A program made the position numbers and the translations under genes. A stretch of 64,000 bases of DNA from contig CM061253.1 in NCBI GenBank assembly GCA_022605425.2, positions 1-64,000 on the forward strand. The letters are read 5' to 3'. Positions 1-11,782 of the stretch are shown here, one piece after another. The first letter of the stretch is position 1, and each line of letters begins with the position of its first letter. The notes beneath the pieces were generated by a model that ran no database searches, was not told the origin of the DNA, and saw only the letters and a list, made by a program, of their open reading frames with translations. The stretch is from Hamiltosporidium tvaerminnensis (lineage: Eukaryota > Microsporidia > Dubosqiidae).

Positions 1-712
1 CCTAACCCTAACCCTAACCCTAACCCTAACCCTAACCCTAACCCTAACCCTAACCCTAACCCTAACCCTAACCCTAACCCTAACCCTAACCCTAACCCTA
101 ACCCTAACCCTAACCCTAACCCTAACCCTAACCCTAACCCTATACCCTAACCCTAACCCTAACCCTAACCCTAACCCTAACCCTAACCCTAACCCTAACC
201 CTAACCCTAACCCTAACCCTAACCCTAACCCTAACCCTAACCCTAACCCTAACCCTAACCCTAACCCTAACCCTAACCCTAACCCTAACCCTAACCCTAA
301 CCCTAACCCTAACCCTAACCCTAACCCTAACCCTAACCCTAACCCTAACCCTAACCCTAACCCTAACCCTAACCCTAACCCTAACCCTAACCCTAACCCT
401 AACCCTAACCCTAACCCTAACCCTAACCCTAACCCTAACCCTAACCCTAACCCTAACCCTAACCCTAACCCTAACCCTAACCCTAACCCTAACCCTAACC
501 CTAACCCTAACCCTAACCCTAACCCTAACCCTAACCCTAACCCTAACCCTAACCCTAACCCTAACCCTAACCCTAACCCTAACCCTAACCCTAACCCTAA
601 CCCTAACCCTAACCCTAACCCTAACCCTAACCCTAACCCTAACCCTAACCCTAACCCTAACCCTAACCCTAACCCTAACCCTAACCCTAACCCTAACCCT
701 AACCCTAACCCT
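1..712. repeat. Telomere, CCCTAA/TTAGGG repeats
   Basis: Roughly 118 uninterrupted CCCTAA units. The G-rich strand is the minus strand and points outward, as expected for a left chromosome end. One variant unit, CCCTATA (138-144), is one base longer and shifts the phase of everything distal to it. The array stops abruptly at 712 against unique coding sequence, with no telomere-associated satellite in between. Confidence 0.99.
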
Positions 713-1851
713 CCGGTTTTTTTAAGTTCAAGCGAGTAACTGAGTAAATCATATCCTTTGATTTTTTGCATTACATCAAAAGGGCTTAAGTTAAAATAAG
801 TATAATACTCAAATTTTACAAGCCTGTCACGATTCTTATAAATTTCTTTGAAGTCTTCATTTTTTTTAAATTCAAAGCGATAAAATATTGAGTTTTTATT
901 CTGAAGATCAGATAGAATGCCAGGCTCCATTAAATCAGAATCAGTTGAATTGTCGTGTTTATTGATCTTGCTACCTAGTTCTTCTCGTATAATTGAACTT
1001 AGTTCGTTTTGTAGGCCAATAATGACCTTGTTTGCCATTTTTAAAATAAATTTTTCAATAGCTTTATCTCGATCTTGTGCGCTAATATCATTATATGGCT
1101 GTTCTGAATTTTGTGCTTTTAAAAAATCAATCCCCGTATCATGTTTTCCTTGTGCATGATCATCTTGTAATGGCCCATTATTTTCGTCTAAGTTCGAAAT
1201 AATTTCTTCATTGGGTTCCGAATCTTGGTTTACTACGTCGTTGCTGTGTTCTTGTGCATTATTAAAACAAGAAATTTTATTTTCAAAAAAATAATTGTGA
1301 GAATTCTCTCTTGCTAAATTTTCTGATCCTGTATAGATATCAAGGCCAGGAAATTGCGATTCTGATACGCTTTGTGTCATACATTTAGTTTTAATTGATT
1401 CTGCTGATTCGTAATCATGAAACTTTTTAGGGAAAGCCGTTCGGAATGGCGGTAATTTCGTCTTAGGAAAACTTTGAACATTTTTTATCGCCTGATCACT
1501 GATACTAACTACTTCAGAAGCTTTAACACCGGGGTTGCTTTCTGTATTCTTCGGGAATAGATAATTTATCTGAAAGAAAGTGTTTTGAGAACTTAATGTT
1601 AAATTTTCTTCCCCGTTTTGCTCTAAATTATCATCGATTGAATCTTCTAGTTCTTTTCTTTTGTTTGAACGTCTAAATTCATTATATTCTTCAAAACCAC
1701 AATCTCTTGCACTCTCGACTGTACTTTTTCTTTCCGAATGTTCTGCTCCAATATGTTCTACGCGCTCATGCTTTGCTTTTTTTCGAGGTAGAGATGCCTC
1801 GACATTACTAAAACAAATATTTATGATATGAATCAAAAAAAATATATTCAT
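713..1851 (-). CDS. Telomere-truncated gene for a secreted-type protein of unknown function
   Basis: The minus strand is open from the ATG at 1849-1851 down to the telomere junction: 379 codons with no stop when I walked every triplet. The frame then enters TTAGGG as Leu-Gly repeats and switches to Arg-Val repeats at the variant telomere unit, so no stop occurs before the chromosome end. The first ~19 residues (MNIFFLIHIINICFSNVEA) look like a signal peptide. A Lys/Arg-rich stretch and a long hydrophilic Glu/Asn/Ser region follow, then a more ordered part from about residue 270. No known domain was recognised. The 3' part of the gene was evidently lost when a telomere was added to a broken end. 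A transcript would lack a normal stop and 3' end, so it is probably non-functional, although the upstream region is intact. The large AT-rich open frame makes chance unlikely. Confidence 0.85.
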
Positions 1852-2063
1852 GCGTAATTTTTTTTAGCAATTTAAATTTTTTTTCCCTAAAAAATTTAAT
1901 ACATTTTATAAAAATCATATGAGTATGTTTTCATTCTCATCAAGATCCATAATATCAATTTATAAAAAAATAAACGTACATTGTTGTTATAGCTTTTTCT
2001 TGAAGAATCTATCTTTCCTTTACATGATAAATCAAATAAATTATTTTAAATTGATTTCCATTT

Positions 2064-2348
2064 ATGGTATTAGATAGAAAAAATATATTAAGTCGGTTTG
2101 CGACTCAATTCATTTATTTACACATTTATTTATTTTTATCAACTTATTTAAATACACATCAAAAACTTGGGTCGCTTTTTATAAAAGAAATACAAGATAA
2201 CAACTTTATTTTATTCGCGAAAATTCTAGAATTCTCATATTTTTCAAATACTGATTTAAAAAAAAGTTTACAAGTTTCAAAAAGATATTATAAATTAGAT
2301 CTTTCGAATTATTCTTATAGATTTCTTTCTAAATATTTTTCAAAATAG
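2064..2348 (+). CDS. Hypothetical small protein, 94 aa
   Basis: An ATG-started 94-codon ORF lies divergently 212 bp from the start of the telomere-truncated gene. The protein is rich in Leu, Phe, Tyr and Lys. It has a moderately hydrophobic stretch at about residues 14-30, which could be a membrane segment, followed by a basic C-terminal half. No family was recognised. In DNA this AT-rich an ORF of this length can arise by chance, and nothing such as a motif, paralog in the window or upstream C-rich signal supports it. It could also be a remnant of a larger subtelomeric gene. Confidence 0.3.
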   Translation: MVLDRKNILSRFATQFIYLHIYLFLSTYLNTHQKLGSLFIKEIQDNNFILFAKILEFSYFSNTDLKKSLQVSKRYYKLDLSNYSYRFLSKYFSK

Positions 2349-5300
2349 ATATGTCACGAAACATATTCATTTGTAAATTTGCAAATATAAATTTTATTTT
2401 TAACCTCATACAGTTTTTTCTGGTAAATACGCCCAAAAAAATATTTTTTAAGAATTATAATTTGTGTTTAATTAAACGGATGTAAATTCAGTTAATCAAA
2501 ATACCGTGAATTTTCATTATTTAACACCAATGTTCTGTATATTTCTCAAAACAGTAAAAACTGATTTGTTACTGAGATTTGTATTTTCCTTCAAAACAAT
2601 TGAATAGCAAGTTTGGTTTGAATTATTTTTCGTATTAATATTTTATATTGTGGTATTGAATTATTTATACCACAAAATATTTTATTTTTTTGTATACTAT
2701 TTCGTAAATCTTAAATAGTAATTAAAAAATGTAAAAATTCTCTAAAGAGAAGAGGTGTTCACAATCGATACTATAGTGGTATGATTCAGTCAGTAAAGGA
2801 AGAAGGTTAGGCCCAATAGCTAGCTTAAATACGAATAAAGAAAGCTATTTAACTTATCTGAGAGATGGATTTGCGTTCTATTAAGACTTTATTAACAGAG
2901 ATGGCATCTACCTTCGTGGGGACGTATTTAAAACTTAGCGCCTTCTTTAAAATTATGAAATTTACATAATTTGGATAATAATTGAGATATTTATTCCTTT
3001 AAACAAACCTAATCTAGAAGCATATGGTACAATTTAATTTAATCGGATTTCGAAGTATAATTTTTTGCTGAATCATTATTTTTAAACAATTCAAAATATT
3101 GTGTACATCTTTAAATATAAATGTAGTTAAATTATTTTTTATTAAAATATATCGATAAAAAGACATGTATTGGTGATAAAAGAATCAGAATTATATAATT
3201 TTCCAACATAGTCCTATTTTTGAATATTTAGCTCATTTAAAACATTAAAGTAACTTTTAAAGTTTTTTTTTAAAATTAAGAATAAATTCTTTATATAAAT
3301 CGGGATAATTCTCTTCCCTATACTTATTTTATATAACTTGAAGGTTCTTCCTGGTGAGAATTTATCACTTTGAAATTCATAAGAAGGCTTTTGTGATAAA
3401 TGAAACAACCAAAGAATTAGAATTTTTAATTTTCTAAATTATGATTACAAGAGATATTAGATGGTCTTTCTTGTTCAGTTTCCTTTTAATAGAAATCACA
3501 AAACTCAAGCATGAAAAATATTTCGTTATCTAAACAAATGTGTATTACTTTAAAGAGATACGATATCATCAATATTAAATAATTACAAAGAAACCTTAAT
3601 CAAATTATAAAACCAATATGTGTATTACACACACTATAATTTTAAAAGCTTTAGCATTAATCATTTATATAATCTAGTAATATTTTAAAGACTCACTTTA
3701 AAATGTTTAATTTGGTTTAAAAAGAGTAAAAATACAATAATAGTGGTTGTATTACGAATATGAATCTTATTATTTTTAAATCTTACACAAAATCAATACT
3801 GTGCATTAGATGAGCATCAATCCCCTTTAAACGTTAAAATGATTAAAAAAAATGTTCGCATTAATTATCGTTAAATATATTTTATAGATTGTAGAGGATA
3901 ATAAAAATCGCATATATATGTATTTTTTTTATATTTTCCTAAAGTGTTAATCATTAAAAAAAATGTATTTCAATTAATTTGTTCAGATTTTATTTTTCTA
4001 AGAATTTTAACCAATTCATAAACGATTTTTATGATAATATTTATCGATCTTTACATCTTAACTGTTGAATTTATCTTTTCAATTATAATTGTAAAACATT
4101 TATTGTTAGAAAAAATGAAATTTTGTATCTGAGTAAATTAAAATATTATCAATATAAAATATCTAAGAAGAAATACAACCAATTATCTATCTAATACAGC
4201 ATGGCACATATAAAAATGTTTTGTAGAAAGAAAATTCTTCTAAGTGATGAATAACGAAAACAAACTAAACAGAAGAGAGGAAAATATATGAGGGCTTAAT
4301 AAATCAAAAAAGGAAATTATTATGTAAAACTACTATAAATTTAAACCAAAACAGATCAGAAATAAATGTTAATAAAATATATTTCGAAATTTTATTATTA
4401 ATTTGTTCAGGGAAGGCTAAAAATGCTGATATAAAGACTAAAAAAACTTTATGAGTAAGTAGATTATGAAAGGTTTTGAGAGTCCGAATATATAGTATTA
4501 CTTATAGCACATATAATAATGTTTAAGAAGATAATCTACTTTGTTTAGCTTGAATGTAAAATTAAATTTGTTTTTACCGGCTTACAGCTAGATAAATATA
4601 AAACATATCGAATTCTTTAGTTTTTAGCCATAAATGTTTCTAATGTGGATTGTTAAAGTCTGGTTGTCCAAAAAATTATGTAAATATAAAAATGTTTGCT
4701 TTTTTATTTTTTTTGTGCTTTAAAACATCATTATGACATCTAGTCTATCCATTGACACCGTTTCCTAAAACTATTTGCCATTCATATTTTAATAATCTGA
4801 TTAATATATATCTGAGTTTGTGCTTCTAGATGCAAAACTTTTTGAAATATCTGAATTACGAAGTCTCTACATTAAGTTAAAAGAAGGCTTTATATATTCC
4901 AGTAGGTATTAAATTGTATTTTAAACAAGGGTTATCAAAAAAAATAGAATTCTATATTTCACTGAATATGACTCAAGTTAGCAATTTAGAGGTAAGAATA
5001 TACTTTCTATATGTGTAAAATCAATGAGAATCTATTAATAAGATTCACATTAAGATGCTTATCTCATACAGTCTTAAACCATAATATTTAAATATAGATG
5101 TCTATATTTTATTTTTTTTACATCTAAGTAGTTTTTTTAAAATTAAATAAATCTGCTATAATCTACCAAGGCTTAATATACTACACTTTTTTAGGGAATC
5201 CCATTGTATTTTTATACTAAAAACGTAATAATTTAATTTACTTAATTCTGACAAAATATATTCTGTTTGAAACTTAAAACGAAACTAAGAGATATTAATG

Positions 5301-5915
5301 TGATTGAAAGTAAGTATTAAATCTAACAAAAAACAATTACTCACCCTCTGTAATTCATTTATATCTTTAAAAAGGTTCTTAAATACTTCTAGTTATCAAA
5401 TATTGTAAAAAGACTTCTTTTTGTTTTATTTATAGAATTTACTATCATTAATATTTGAGTGCAATAAAATGTCAAGGATATACTGAAATGAATTATGAAA
5501 AGAATAAATAAAATAATTTGTAAACATTTCTGAACAATTTATAGTCTATGTTTTGATATTTGGTGTTGGTATTGAGTGGGTTTAAACGTATTCATATGTC
5601 ACCAAAAACACAAAAATCATAAAATTTAAAAATTTAAAAATAGAAATCAAAGAATTTAATTCTTTTGTGATAATGTTTACTTTAATACATATTAGCTTGA
5701 TCTGTAAAAAAATTTGGGATTTAAGAGGTAAAAATGAAAATATTTTATTTGAAAAGATGTATAGAAGTAACGCGCGAAGAAAATAAAAAAGAGATATAGA
5801 TCTATATTTCCAATATTAAATACAGTCATACATCTGTGTTAATAAAAAAACGCAATTCTATCATTTAAATATTGAATTCTAAAAATTCTTCAAAAATAAT
5901 TTTTTATCAAAAAAA
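2349..5915. other. Gene-free AT-rich stretch
   Basis: About 3.5 kb with no convincing ORF on either strand. Around 2735-2945 the base composition is less AT-rich than the surroundings and may be a decayed coding or transposon fragment, but its translation is broken in all frames and I could not identify it. Confidence 0.6.
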
Positions 5916-5920
5916 ATCAA

Positions 5921-5930
5921 ACCCCCTCCT
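5921..5930 (+). promoter_or_regulatory. C-rich motif just upstream of UTP23
   Basis: ACCCCCTCCT ends 13 nt before the UTP23 ATG and is conspicuous in its AT-rich surroundings. CCC-type motifs close to the start codon are described upstream of microsporidian genes, so a promoter role is plausible. A single instance in the window cannot prove it. Confidence 0.4.
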
Positions 5931-5943
5931 ATTAACTGAATAG

Positions 5944-6474
5944 ATGGGAAGTTTGAAAAGAGTAAAAAATAATAAAAAAATTTTAAATACGTTACAAACA
6001 ACTTATGAATTTAGAAAACCATATCAAATTATATTTGAAGAAGAATTTCTAAAAAAAATCAACAAATCCAAACTTACAGTAAATTATTTTTATAAATTAT
6101 TTTTTTCATCACCAAAATTTTTTATAACTGAGTGTTCTTATAAGATATATAAAAGTAAAAATTTAAATTTTGAAAATGATTTTAGTAAATATTGTGAAAT
6201 ACGAAAATGTGGACATACAAATTTAAATACTGAAGAATGTTTATCTGATATTCTTAAGAAAAACAATAAATTTCATTATTTTGTTGCTACAACCAATCAA
6301 AAATTGAAAAACACACTTTCAAATCTTTTTTTTGTTCCATTTATTCATTTAGAAAATAATACTTTAATATTAGAATCATTACGAAAGAATACTAATTTTA
6401 AAGATAATACTTTGGTTATTACAGAAATATCATCAGATAAAAATATTACAAATGAGAATGTATTGATTAAATAA
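5944..6474 (+). CDS. UTP23: UTP23-like SSU processome protein, 176 aa
   Basis: The protein matches the UTP23/FCF1 PIN-like family along its length. An N-terminal block (residues 23-35, FRKPYQIIFEEEF) corresponds to the first strand of the PIN fold. The block FFITECSYKIY is at about 59-69. A Cys/His zinc-site region comprises C84, C89, H91 and C99, in the family's CxH...LECL arrangement. The block VATTNQKL (114-121) leads to the VPFIHLENNTLILES strand. UTP23 acts in the nucleolus in pre-18S rRNA processing and snR30/U17 release. The acidic residues that are Asp in the nuclease FCF1 are Glu32 and Asn118 here, so nuclease activity is unlikely, as in other UTP23 proteins. At 176 residues it is much shorter than yeast or human UTP23, with a reduced C-terminal tail. 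A C-rich motif precedes the ATG. The paralog FCF1 is the main alternative, but the zinc-site spacing favours UTP23. Confidence 0.85.
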   Translation: MGSLKRVKNNKKILNTLQTTYEFRKPYQIIFEEEFLKKINKSKLTVNYFYKLFFSSPKFFITECSYKIYKSKNLNFENDFSKYCEIRKCGHTNLNTEECLSDILKKNNKFHYFVATTNQKLKNTLSNLFFVPFIHLENNTLILESLRKNTNFKDNTLVITEISSDKNITNENVLIK

Positions 6475-6707
6475 TATAAATTTAAATAATAATTCTATTT
6501 GTTGGTTCACATATATAATTCAATTAAATTTATTGTTATTATAGTCTTGATTCTATTATTCTCGGGTATTTTGTGTTTCTTTTTACTATTTTCTATGTTT
6601 ACTATGTTTTTCTATTCTCTAAATTTCAATTGTCTTTGAATTTAAAAAAATATTTTAATTATCGCTTAGAATATAAAAATAATATTTCTTGTTAAATAAA
6701 ACTATAA

Positions 6708-7439
6708 ACTTTATTTAAAAGTATCACATCTTTTTAAAATAGTGGCAAGTGTTATATTTGTTTTTATGACATTAACGCAGTTCTAGGTTTAACATAAGTG
6801 ACTGCTACCCCAACACTCTATCGGTAACCCCTGCGATACCTACGTCCCAAAGCCTTTCATCTACCAGGTGTGTCGAACCTAATTAATAGGCGAGGCAGTT
6901 GCCCGGAGTTCGTTAATTTCCGTTGCATGGAGTGTGATCGAAGGCCGGAGCCCCTCCTGGGCTCCCCCAAGACTATGCAGCATTCCCACTTACTCTACAC
7001 TTTCTGAACCCAATAAACTTCTAGCTAAGATATATTTCAGAGATTTACATGGGGTCCACCTAGATAGTGCAATGTCATACCAACAGGTATAACCTGCTAC
7101 TTAGCTCTCCCGGCTTTTAATGGGTTTGATTTTTATATCTCCCAGGCGCTAAGTCTTCTAACCCGAGTGAGCAAGGCTAGGTTTCCATGCTTTTACATGG
7201 CAATTACCTACATGTTCAGCTGCGGTCTGCAATCTGGTTACATAAAAAACTACAAATAAATTTGTAGAAAAAGTTTCTCCATTTCTTAGACCTCTCCTCC
7301 TCATAACAACTCCCATGGAACAACCGAAGATGTAGTGTGGTTTTATTCCCACCAAAAATCCAAACAATGATCTCGCACCAGTTTCATATACTCATTGCCA
7401 AGCAGAAAGTTTTTTATGTGGTTATCCTCCCTCCACCAT
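6708..7439 (-). mobile_element. Dispersed element family A, copy 1, with 14-bp target duplication
   Basis: A ~732-bp block, noticeably richer in G+C than its surroundings, recurs at 7914-8639 and, more diverged, at 40904-41587. It is flanked by an identical 14-mer AAATAAAACTATAA at 6694-6707 and 7440-7453, as expected for a target-site duplication from retroposition. On the minus strand it begins GGTGGAGGGAGGATAACCAC. It contains no credible protein; the 69-aa ORF inside is not conserved as a coding frame. Perfect small inverted repeats occur: 6947-6953 with 6959-6965, CAGGT/ACCTG near 7085, and CCATG/CATGG near 7190. It may be a SINE-like non-autonomous retroposon or a structured RNA-derived element. 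Family is unknown. Confidence 0.75.
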
Positions 7440-7913
7440 AAATAAAACTATAATATTAACTTAAGTTATTCTAAGTATAACGTCTTTAAAATTTCATTTT
7501 TTGTATCAAATACTAAATATAAATAGAATAATAGATAATATACCTTCAAAGTAATTCTAGGTTGCCTATAACACCCTATACAAATATATTAATTCGTAAA
7601 CAACTAATTTATTATCATTAAAAAATAGAATTTTTGTAAAATTTTATTTTCATAACTGCTTACAAATTATTTATTTCAAAGCTTTTATTGTTCAATATAT
7701 TTTAAAGATTAACTCATCAAAAATAAATATCTTTGAACTTATTATGGGTCTTTAAGCATGAATTATTATTTTATACTTTTTTGTTTTAAGATTTTTATTG
7801 TCATTGAAACAAATTGTTGGTTCATGAGACAAATTTTTATTCTTAAAATACATTATTTGCTGTTTATTAATTATAAGACGACTTTGTGTTTAAAATTCGA
7901 ATTTAAATATAAA

Positions 7914-8639
7914 TTTTTATTTAAAAATATCACATCTTTTTAAAATAGTGGCAAGTGTTAGATTTGTTTTCATGACATTAACGCAGTTCTAGGTTTAACA
8001 TAAATAACTATTCTTTAACAGTTCATCAGTACCCCCTGCGATACCTATAACACAAAGCCTTCCATCTACCAAGTGCGTAGAACCTAATTAATAGGCGATT
8101 CAGTTGCCCGGAGTTCGTTAATGTCCGTTACATGGTGTGTGATTGATGTCGAAGCCCCCCCTGGGCTCCCCCAAGACTATGCAACATTGCCACTCACTCT
8201 ACGCTTTCAGAACCCAATAAACTTCTAGCTAAGATATACTTCAGAGACTTATATGGGGTCCACCTAGACAGTGCAATGCCATACCAACAGGTATAACCTG
8301 CTACTTCCCTTTCCTGGCTTTAAATGGTTTTTATTTTTATATCTCCCAGGCGCTAAGTCTTTTGACCCGAGTGAGCAAGGCTAGGTTTTCATGTTTTTAC
8401 ATGGCAATTACCTAAAATTTAAAATGGTGTTTGCAATCTGGTTACATAAAAAACTAGAAATAATGTTGTAGAAAAGGTTTTTCCATTTCTTAGATCTCTC
8501 TTCCTCATAACAACTCCCATGAAACAAGTGAAGATGTAGTGTGGTTTTATTCTCACCAAAAATCCAAACAATGATCTCACACCAGTTTCACACACTCATT
8601 GCCAAGCAGAAAGTTTTTTATGTGGTTATCCCCCCTCTC
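7914..8639 (-). mobile_element. Dispersed element family A, copy 2
   Basis: This aligns end to end with copy 1 (6708-7439) in the same orientation, with scattered substitutions and few indels, about 475 bp away. The CAGGT/ACCTG inverted repeat is kept and the CATG/CATG stem survives as 4 bp, while the GGAGCCC/GGGCTCC stem of copy 1 is partly broken. No clear target-site duplication was found. It is non-coding. Confidence 0.75.
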
Positions 8640-11600
8640 AACTCTACAATTTCTTAAATTATATAAATTAGAAAAAGATATGAGAAGTTATATTTTATTC
8701 ATTAAAATTAAAAAGCATGTTAAATGCGCTTAATTAAATTCCTTTAAAAAAATACTTTTAAAATCCAAACTAATGAAAATTTGAACAATTGAATCTAAAT
8801 ATTAGCACAGTACATTTTATATAAATTTATAGTTAATACAAAACCAAGAATTTCAATTCAAATACATCAAGATTTCTAAGTTTAAAATAAACTGTTATAG
8901 ATAGAAATTTAATTTGAATCGATTTTTGAATCAAACAAATTAAAGAATGATATAATCAAAATAAATATTATTTATTTTTGAGACAAAAAAAATGTGCAAA
9001 TTTTAAATTCCAGTGAATGTCGCTTTGCTTTTTTGTTTTAATATAGCAATACAAACACGGAATGTTTATATGCAAAAATCACTTCATCTTCCGTTTATAC
9101 GGAATAAAAAGGTTCGGCATCTAGAATCAAACATTGATCTAAAAATTTATTATATAAAATATGGATATGAAATTAAAACCCACGAATCTATCATTTAATT
9201 TTCTAAAAAAATATTTTTAAAACCGATACGGAAATATAAACAAACTAGCAGTTAAGTTCATAGAAACGAACTTTCTTTTACATTCATAAGAAAAAAAAAT
9301 TCCTAAAATAATCTTAAACTCTATTATCAGTCTCACAATGCCCCAGGCATTTCAATAAAAATTTTATACACTCATGAATCTGTACCCGTATATTTTTAAG
9401 TTTTCATATCACATTTTTAGCAGTTTTCATACGTTTCTCAATAAAATTTAGGATATTTTACAATTAGCATATTCTTCTTCTTCTATTTTATTTACTTTCA
9501 ATTTTTCAGAGCTTCAGCTCTGCGTTTCATGTTTAGTCTTTTCACTTTCCACTTATTTTTATTCAATTCTGTATTTTTTCTCGAAAAAATTTATTTTTGT
9601 GAAATTTTTTATTCGTTTGAAAAACTGTGCTTTTTAAAAATATGCTGTATTATTCAATAAATTAAATTATACCTTCTCAGTTATTTTTATGAAAAATCTT
9701 TTAATTTAATCAAGTTTAAGGTTCCACGAACCTATTCAAGAAAATTTGCTTTGTGTAATTATTACTGAGAATATAAATATATTACACAGATGAATGATAG
9801 AAAAGCATCAATCTTATCATACAATTTTTTATTACACTGTAAATTCTTAGAAAAGAGATCTCAACAAATTGATTTAAACTTTTTTTAAAAATAAAAACGT
9901 TAAAGAAATTAAAAAAACAAATTTTTTGAAGTTAGTATTGATAAATAATACAGTCTAGAAAGGATTTTTACAATTTTCATTTTAATTTTTTTTTTGCAAC
10001 CAATAGAAACCTTTTGCTTGTTTTATGTTCACTTCTACTCACTGTTTGTTGTTTTGTAAGATTTCTGAACAAATAGAAAGAGACATATCTTAATTAGAGC
10101 ACTCTCATTGGTGTCTTATAATCTTTTAACCAATTAAACATTTCGAGGTGAGTCGTCGTCTTTGGGACATTAAAGAATTATATAATTCATAAATAAATTT
10201 TCGCCTAAAGTATTTTTTAGTAAACACAATATAAAATCCGAAAATTATTTAAAATATATTTTACTTTTTACAAACCTTTCCACTGTTTAAATGTCATTCA
10301 ATACTTCATATTAGATTTTATATCATAAAAAATTCTGATAATTATTTTTCTAACTAAAATTTTATTTATTTATTTCTGATATAAATTCTTAAAAGGAAAA
10401 ATAATTTAAAATCTTAAATATTTAATTTATTTTAATTATTGTTACAATACCGTAAATTAATTTATTTTTTTCTACTTCGCACCATAGAAACATTCTTTTC
10501 TAAAATATAAATTTATTTTTTAATAATTTAATATTTTTCTTTTTTTTATTTAATTGTTTGTTTTTAAAACTATATTTTCTTATATCAAATAATTAATTTT
10601 TACTTTTTAAGTAAATTGAACGATAAATTTTAATATTTGTTTTACTAGATAAAGTGGTAAAAAAAGAAAATTTGGATTAAGAAGATTTGCTAGCCGATGA
10701 TTATGAAAATTGAGTGTCGGATAAAATTTTGTATTTTAGTAAGATGAAAGCCATAATACGTTTCAGGTTCTTTGATTTCTCAACCCGAATGGTACACTAG
10801 AACTGGAATATCTAAGTAAGATATGTAGTAAATTTTTTTAAGAATAAGAATGTCTAAAAAGCTATTTTTTAGTTTTTATGTAACTAGATTGAAAAACAGG
10901 GTTTTGCTTATAAGAAATTGCCATATTAAGTATGGAACTCTATAATTACTCTGTTTAAAGACTTTGAGCCTGAAAAATACAAAATAATCTTCTAAACAAC
11001 TAGGAATTGTAAGTGAATTCGACCTGTAAGTATAGAATTGGAAAGTCTAGAAGGAACCCATTTAAGAAGTAAAGGTATACCTAACTGGGGGTTTATTCTG
11101 GCTGGTAAATTTAGGATAAGTAGGCGTTACGCAACCTTCATATATAATGAAGTGTATCAGAACAGAGATCACATTTTTTGGCTGCATACCTTCACGAAAC
11201 AGTTGACTTTTTGCAAATTAAATTGGTTTTACAAGCATCTAGAATAAAAAGCTTAGTCTGTATTGATCTAACGGATACAGATAGCGCATTTTAAAAAATA
11301 AATCTATTCCTTATTTAGACCAATGTAAATGACACAAAAACAAAATAAATATGTCAGTTTTATAAAGGATGTGATATTAGTAAAATCTTTTCTTAAAAAA
11401 ATATTGATAACTTGATTTTTAAGAAAAAATTTCTTTTTTCACCAAATTAAAATGTTTAAAATAAGTTACTTGTTGTTTACTGCACAACTATTATTATACA
11501 TTTATAAACTTGAACGGTTTTTTGACTAATCAGTAGGATCTATTTAAATTAAAATTTATATTCGAAAATCACGGATTATTGGAGTATGAATAGTAAAATC

Positions 11601-11780
11601 CAAAAAAAACGAGCTAAACTTTGATTTTCAGATACTTACTTAAATAAAAAACTAAAAAAATGCCAAACATAAAAAATGAATTTCAAATGTCATTCTAAAA
11701 TCAAACGGAGGTACATAATATACCTAATTAGAATAATTAATATCAAAAATATAAATATAGCGTTTTTTCTTGAAAAAATA
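8640..11780. other. Gene-free AT-rich stretch
   Basis: No gene could be supported in about 3.1 kb. Small ORFs at 9013-9198 and 11038-11247 have no recognisable features. The region around 10740-11270 is slightly less AT-rich and may hold an unidentifiable coding relic. Confidence 0.55.
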
Positions 11781-11782
11781 TT

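Noticed and set aside
917-1159. 80-codon plus-strand ORF
   Set aside because: It is the antisense shadow of the telomere-truncated gene.
2735-2945. Less AT-rich patch that could be a decayed gene
   Set aside because: All six frames are interrupted and no motif was recognised.
7158-7367. 69-codon ORF inside family A copy 1 (minus strand)
   Set aside because: The frame is not preserved in copies 2 and 3, which diverge without regard to codons; it is a chance ORF in a non-coding element.
6780-7440. Family A considered as an rRNA or other known structured RNA gene
   Set aside because: The higher GC and stems suggested RNA, but no conserved rRNA or tRNA sequence is present, and multiple copies with a target duplication fit a mobile element better.
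11038-11247. 69-codon ORF (contains GIPNW and RRYATFIYNEVYQ)
   Set aside because: The composition looks slightly coding-like and it may be a transposase relic, but no motif confirms this and the flanks are broken.
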